A stretch of 64,000 nt of DNA from Bog-366 sp964501985. Its GTDB lineage: Bacteria > Acidobacteriota > Terriglobia > UBA7540. The stretch covers positions 3,374 to 67,373 of the forward strand of contig CAZCVY010000007.1 of assembly GCA_964501985.1 (NCBI GenBank), given 5' to 3'. The position numbers and the translations under genes were made by a program. The notes below the pieces were generated by a model. The model was not told the DNA's origin and did no database searches. It saw only the letters and a list, made by a program, of their open reading frames with translations. Positions 60,982 to 64,000 of this stretch are shown here, piece by piece (position 1 is the first letter of the stretch; each line of letters starts with the position of its first letter).

Positions 60982-62247
60982 TTAGCAAACTTCCTGGATG
61001 CCCTGGCGCAGCGTTTGCCCCGTCAGCAGCGAGCGCCGCGTCACGAGACGCTCGGTGGCGCGTGCGAGCCAGAGTTCCCACGGAACCGCGAACTCGTTCC
61101 GGCGCAATCGCCAGCGCAGCGGGGCTCCCAGCGCCCGGCGCACACCACGGCGAATCCAGGGAACTTTGGCGGCGACTTTGCGGATCTGGTTGTGAAGCAG
61201 GAAAAATTCCAGCATCCGCTTCAGGCGTTCAAGATCCTTGCCTTGCAGCCAGGGCAAGTGGTTGCTCCCCAAATCAACGTTGGCCCACTCTTCCAGCGAT
61301 TGGGGCTCGTGGACGCCCATTTTTCGCAGTTCGGGCCAAATCGGAATGCCCGGGTAGGGCGTGAAAATGTTGGGGGAAAAGCCGACGTTCGCGTGCTTCG
61401 AAGCAATGTCGCTCATGATGCGGAAGGTCTCGAGGCGGTCCGCTTCGGTTTCACCCGGGTATCCCAAAATCAGATTGAAGGTTACGCGGATGCCCGCCTG
61501 TTCCGACTTGCGCGCCGTTTCGTACATCTCGTCGATGCGCTGGTGCTTCTTGTTCATCAGCGCCAGGACTTCCTGCGAGGCCGACTCCGTTCCGAACCCC
61601 ATGTGGGAAACGCCTGACTCCCCAAGCAGACCCACTTCCGCGTCGGTCATCCGGCATAACAAGTCGGTGGAGGCCTGGAAGGTCCAACGAAACCGCACCT
61701 TGGAGTCCAGAAAGCCCCTGGCAATTTCCACGGCGCGCTTGACGTTGACCGGGAAGTTGGAATCGAGCAAGGCCACTTCCGCGATCCGATATCGCCCCAC
61801 GAGTTCGGTGACCTCGGAAACCACGCGAGCGGCGCTGTAAGCGTTGAATCGGCGCTTGTAGAACACCTGGTCCGTGCAGTAGTTGCAGCCATAAGGACAT
61901 CCCACGCTCGATGCATAGGTGAGGTTCCGATTTCTGGAGGTCCGCTCGTACGCATCGAAATCCGCCAACGCGAATGCCGGCGTGGGCAGGCGCTCGACGC
62001 TTTCAACCGGCCGTTCGGGGTTCTGAATTGCCTCGCCGCGATGCTTGAAGGAAATCCCGCGCACGGATTCAAACGATGACCCATTGCGCAGGCGTTCAGC
62101 CGCTTCCCGTAAGGTCAACTCGCCCTGTCCTCGCACCACCGNNNNNNNNNNNNNNNNNNNNNNNNNNNNNNNNNNNNNNNNNNNNNNNNNNNNNNNNNNN
62201 NNNNNNNNNNNNNNNNNNNNNNNNNNNNNNNNNNNNNNNNNTTTCAT
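60982..62247 (-). CDS. Radical SAM enzyme (3), N-terminal domain hidden by an assembly gap
   Basis: The visible part holds VRGQGELTLREAAERLRNG, which is the end of a B12-binding-like domain, the CxxxCxxC core in GCPYGCNYCTDQVFYKR and FGTESASQEVLALMNKKHQR, and a C-domain close to those of the two homologs downstream. Only ATGAAA is seen on the far side of the 100-N run, so most of the N-terminal domain (about 100 residues in the homologs) is in the gap. Here, unlike the first gap, the flanks do not overlap, so sequence is really missing. The start at 62247 is therefore a guess. Confidence 0.75.
   Translation of the reverse strand: MKXXXXXXXXXXXXXXXXXXXXXXXXXXXXXXXXXXVVRGQGELTLREAAERLRNGSSFESVRGISFKHRGEAIQNPERPVESVERLPTPAFALADFDAYERTSRNRNLTYASSVGCPYGCNYCTDQVFYKRRFNAYSAARVVSEVTELVGRYRIAEVALLDSNFPVNVKRAVEIARGFLDSKVRFRWTFQASTDLLCRMTDAEVGLLGESGVSHMGFGTESASQEVLALMNKKHQRIDEMYETARKSEQAGIRVTFNLILGYPGETEADRLETFRIMSDIASKHANVGFSPNIFTPYPGIPIWPELRKMGVHEPQSLEEWANVDLGSNHLPWLQGKDLERLKRMLEFFLLHNQIRKVAAKVPWIRRGVRRALGAPLRWRLRRNEFAVPWELWLARATERLVTRRSLLTGQTLRQGIQEVC
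62142..62241. other. Assembly gap of 100 N, true sequence missing
   Basis: The gap interrupts the third radical SAM gene. The two sides share no overlap, in contrast to the gap at 56615. By comparison with the homologs, about 300 bases of coding sequence should be absent; the N number is the usual fixed scaffolding value. Confidence 0.9.
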
Positions 62248-62292
62248 AGCGACTTCGCCCCACCGTTTTCTTGAACAAACTCGAAAGGCGCC

Positions 62293-62489
62293 GTAGCGCG
62301 GACCTGTTCCGTAGGTCCGCGGCTTTTCCCGTGCGCATTCCGGCCAACGTCAGGCCTAGTGAGGACCTGTTTTGTAGGTACGCGGCCTTTCCCTGAAAAC
62401 TCGCGTCAAGCCTGCCCATCGGGGCCCAATCTTGGGCAAGCGCGCGCCTCTGGGACAAGCCGCGGACCTACAAATCAGGTCCGCGCTAC
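62293..62489. repeat. Paired palindrome element, copy 2
   Basis: Ends GTAGCGCGGACCTGTTCCGT and CAGGTCCGCGCTAC match copy 1 at 59221. An internal extra half-unit (GAGGACCTGTTTTGTAGGTA) gives it three hairpins instead of two. It occupies most of the gene-free stretch between the radical SAM gene and the hydrolase remnant; the remaining bases to 62586 show nothing recognisable. Confidence 0.85.
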
Positions 62490-62586
62490 GATTCCTTGAC
62501 CGATGCCCCAATCGACCCTTAAGCAGAATAGCCGCATGAGGCTGCGGGGCATGTCATGGATCAATCCTTGATGTGCAAAAGAATTG

Positions 62587-63294
62587 TCACGAGCCGATCG
62601 GTGGGTAGTGACTCACGATGATGTGGCATGGCCATGCCGGCCATGACTTCGCGCAGGCAAGAGTCCATGCAGGTGCTGGGTGGGGTGGCTCTTTCCCGGC
62701 GGGTTGGGCCGTTGCGCCCGCCGTCGGGATTGGGTCGCTCGACGTCCCCTCTTTGAGGCGACCGGGCTTACCAGAAGGAGTACTACGGCCAGGGTCAGGC
62801 GCTGGGTCGGTCGGGACCTTTTTTCCCGCATCGCTCGGGAATTGCCATGGAAGGTTGCGCAACATGATTCCGTCGAATGAGTGGCCCAAGAGGAAGTAGG
62901 GACCCTTGAATTCTGCATCCGCCCATAGTTTGTGCAATTCGTACACCGTCTGGCGGAAGGTGCGGGGCTGGGGCCCGACCTCTCTCCCGGCGGTACCGGC
63001 GTGGACAAAGGAACATGCCCGCGCGAAGGCAGAAACACCTTTTTGCCCTGAGTACCAGTCAGCCGAGATGCCGCTCGCTCCGCTCTCGATCAGCACGGCG
63101 GGGCTGGCGTTGTCGCCGGTGCAAATCCGATGCAGCACATATCCGTCCGCCTCGACCTGCCTGACGGGTGGGTGAGGCGCGGCATTGGTAGCCGCGGCCG
63201 CGGTCAAGGCGGAAGCAGTCGCCAGCGCCATCAGCGTCTGGACAAGAAATACGAGCGCGTTCCTTCTCAACTGCGTTGGTCTTGGAGTTAGCAT
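62587..63294 (-). pseudogene. Alpha/beta hydrolase remnant
   Basis: A signal or anchor segment (VFLVQTLMALATASALTAAA) is followed by alpha/beta hydrolase sequence: VLIESGASGISADWYS, GREVGPQPRTFRQTVYELHK and the nucleophile elbow GPYFLLGHSFDGIMLRN (Ser retained, but GHSxDG in place of GHSxGG). After about residue 155 the homology stops and the frame continues in Pro/Ser-rich sequence (DPGRSTPSGKPGRLKEGTS) with no catalytic Asp or His context. The gene is thus truncated or frameshifted; 235 residues compare with about 300 for the family. Confidence 0.65.
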
Positions 63295-63355
63295 CTTTGG
63301 TTACCTGACCTCCGGTGATCTCCCGAGAATCGCAGAATCTGGCGACAATGACGTA

Positions 63356-63505
63356 CGTAGCGCGGGCGTCCCGCCCGCGCCTGGAGTTTCTACAGTTGTA
63401 GGGCGCTCTATCTCCGCATCCGTCTGCCCTCGCCCCCTTGGGGGAGAGGGTGGATCGCATCCGGCGCCTTCATCAGCCGGTGCGAGACGGGTGAGGGGGT
63501 CCTAT
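63356..63505. repeat. Dispersed palindromes between hydrolase remnant and DUF559 gene
   Basis: CGTAGCGCGGGCGTCCCGCC is a short member of the CGTAGCG group. From 63420 comes CTCGCCCCCTTGGGGGAGAG with a later GGTGAGGGGGTCC, a degraded relative of the 38-bp inverted repeat at 37337. No gene is seen in this interval. Confidence 0.7.
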
Positions 63506-63514
63506 CCGAGCGTC

Positions 63515-63919
63515 TTATCCAAACACCTCTGGTAACGACCCCACGGCGTCCAAAATTTCTTGCACAAATAATTCCGGCGCCTCCTGGACGATGCCGTTCG
63601 AGAACCGCAGCACTACGTACCCCATCTTTTTCAGATGGGCGTCGCGGCGTGAGTCACTTCGAGCTTGACTCGCTTGGCCATGCACGCTGCCGTCCAGCTC
63701 CACAATCAAGCGTCGCTGGGCGCAGTAGAAATCGACAATGTATGGACCCAACGGGTGCTGCCGGCGGAATTTGAAGCCCTTGAACTTAATGCTCCGCAGC
63801 AAGCACCACGCCGCTCGTTCGGTGTCCGTCGGTGCGTGGCGAAGTTCGTGCGCTTTCCTGATTTGTGCGCCGGTCCGAGCAAGAGAACGCGTGGTGCGAT
63901 AGGGACGCACGCCATTCAT
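63515..63919 (-). CDS. DUF559-domain protein (Vsr-like nuclease fold)
   Basis: The 134-residue protein matches DUF559: AHELRHAPTDTERAAWCLLR at the N-terminus, FKFRRQHPLGPYIVDFYCAQ, LIVELDGSVHGQASQARSDS and MGYVVLRFSNGIV. The D in IVDFYC and E and D in VELDG form a PD-(D/E)xK-like active site related to very-short-patch repair endonucleases. Family members occur widely in multi-copy fashion, and their role is not established. The ATG giving MNGVRPYRT follows GGGGAAACC; a GTG six codons upstream is possible. Confidence 0.88.
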   Translation of the reverse strand: MNGVRPYRTTRSLARTGAQIRKAHELRHAPTDTERAAWCLLRSIKFKGFKFRRQHPLGPYIVDFYCAQRRLIVELDGSVHGQASQARSDSRRDAHLKKMGYVVLRFSNGIVQEAPELFVQEILDAVGSLPEVFG

Positions 63920-64000
63920 GGTTTCCCCAGTGCTCACGGTTGTTGACCCCCTTATAGTTCTTCGCGAGCTGCCGCAGGCAGCCGCAACCTTAGCAATGAA

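Overview
The window reads as a chromosomal piece of a GC-rich, Gram-negative, probably soil-dwelling Acidobacteriota member. This is inferred from gene content: two small secreted proteins of an Acidobacteria-type family (DUF5818-like), a DedA-rhodanese fusion, many secreted glycoside hydrolases, frequent GTG/TTG starts and abundant short palindromic intergenic repeats. No rRNA or tRNA was seen, so the taxonomy is not proven. The sequence is a draft scaffold: two runs of exactly 100 N are present, and the first is flanked by a 55-base exact overlap, so it is an assembly artefact rather than biology.

Layout. 1-5.3 kb: end of a PEGA-domain gene, a secreted GH35 beta-galactosidase and two hypotheticals. 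5.5-11.6 kb: a SIS-domain sugar-phosphate isomerase, a REP-associated tyrosine transposase (RAYT) flanked by inverted sets of REP-like palindromes, two GT4 glycosyltransferases and a membrane-anchored polyprenyl-phosphate glycosylphosphotransferase. 11.9-20.9 kb: two DUF5818-like secreted proteins, a DedA-rhodanese fusion whose catalytic cysteine codon is replaced by an in-frame UGA, a Pro/Ala-rich secreted protein, an ABC exporter pair, a GH36 alpha-galactosidase, and a TPR protein with a polyproline tail. 21-24.5 kb: a GH44 lipoprotein-like enzyme and a CobW-type GTPase. 24.6-52.7 kb: a large Wzx/Wzy-dependent exopolysaccharide locus. 52.9-55.3 kb: a cupredoxin-like secreted protein and an outer-membrane porin. 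55.5-62.2 kb: four radical SAM enzymes and a methyltransferase. 62.6-64 kb: a decayed alpha/beta hydrolase and a DUF559 nuclease-fold protein.

The polysaccharide locus looks complete. It has initiating phosphoglycosyltransferases, dTDP-rhamnose synthesis (rmlA-B-D-C), UDP-glucuronate and UDP-xylose synthesis (ugd-uxs), a set of GT2/GT4/GT26 transferases, a Wzx flippase, a Wzy polymerase/ligase, a Wzc tyrosine autokinase and a Wza outer-membrane exporter. An AT-richer block inside it carries a sulfotransferase-like gene and an FkbM methyltransferase, which suggests a decorated (sulfated and methylated) polymer. The wza-wzc-wzy genes and ugd-uxs diverge from a 1.5 kb non-coding region with iteron-like direct repeats and two perfect or near-perfect palindromes.

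The most notable signal is at 13292-14266. The reading frame of a DedA-rhodanese fusion runs through a UGA that falls exactly on the rhodanese catalytic cysteine. The conserved rhodanese sequence continues in frame for 58 more residues, and a bacterial SECIS-like hairpin (loop AGGAU) begins at a suitable distance after the UGA. This is a strong selenoprotein candidate, although a nonsense mutation cannot be excluded from this window alone.
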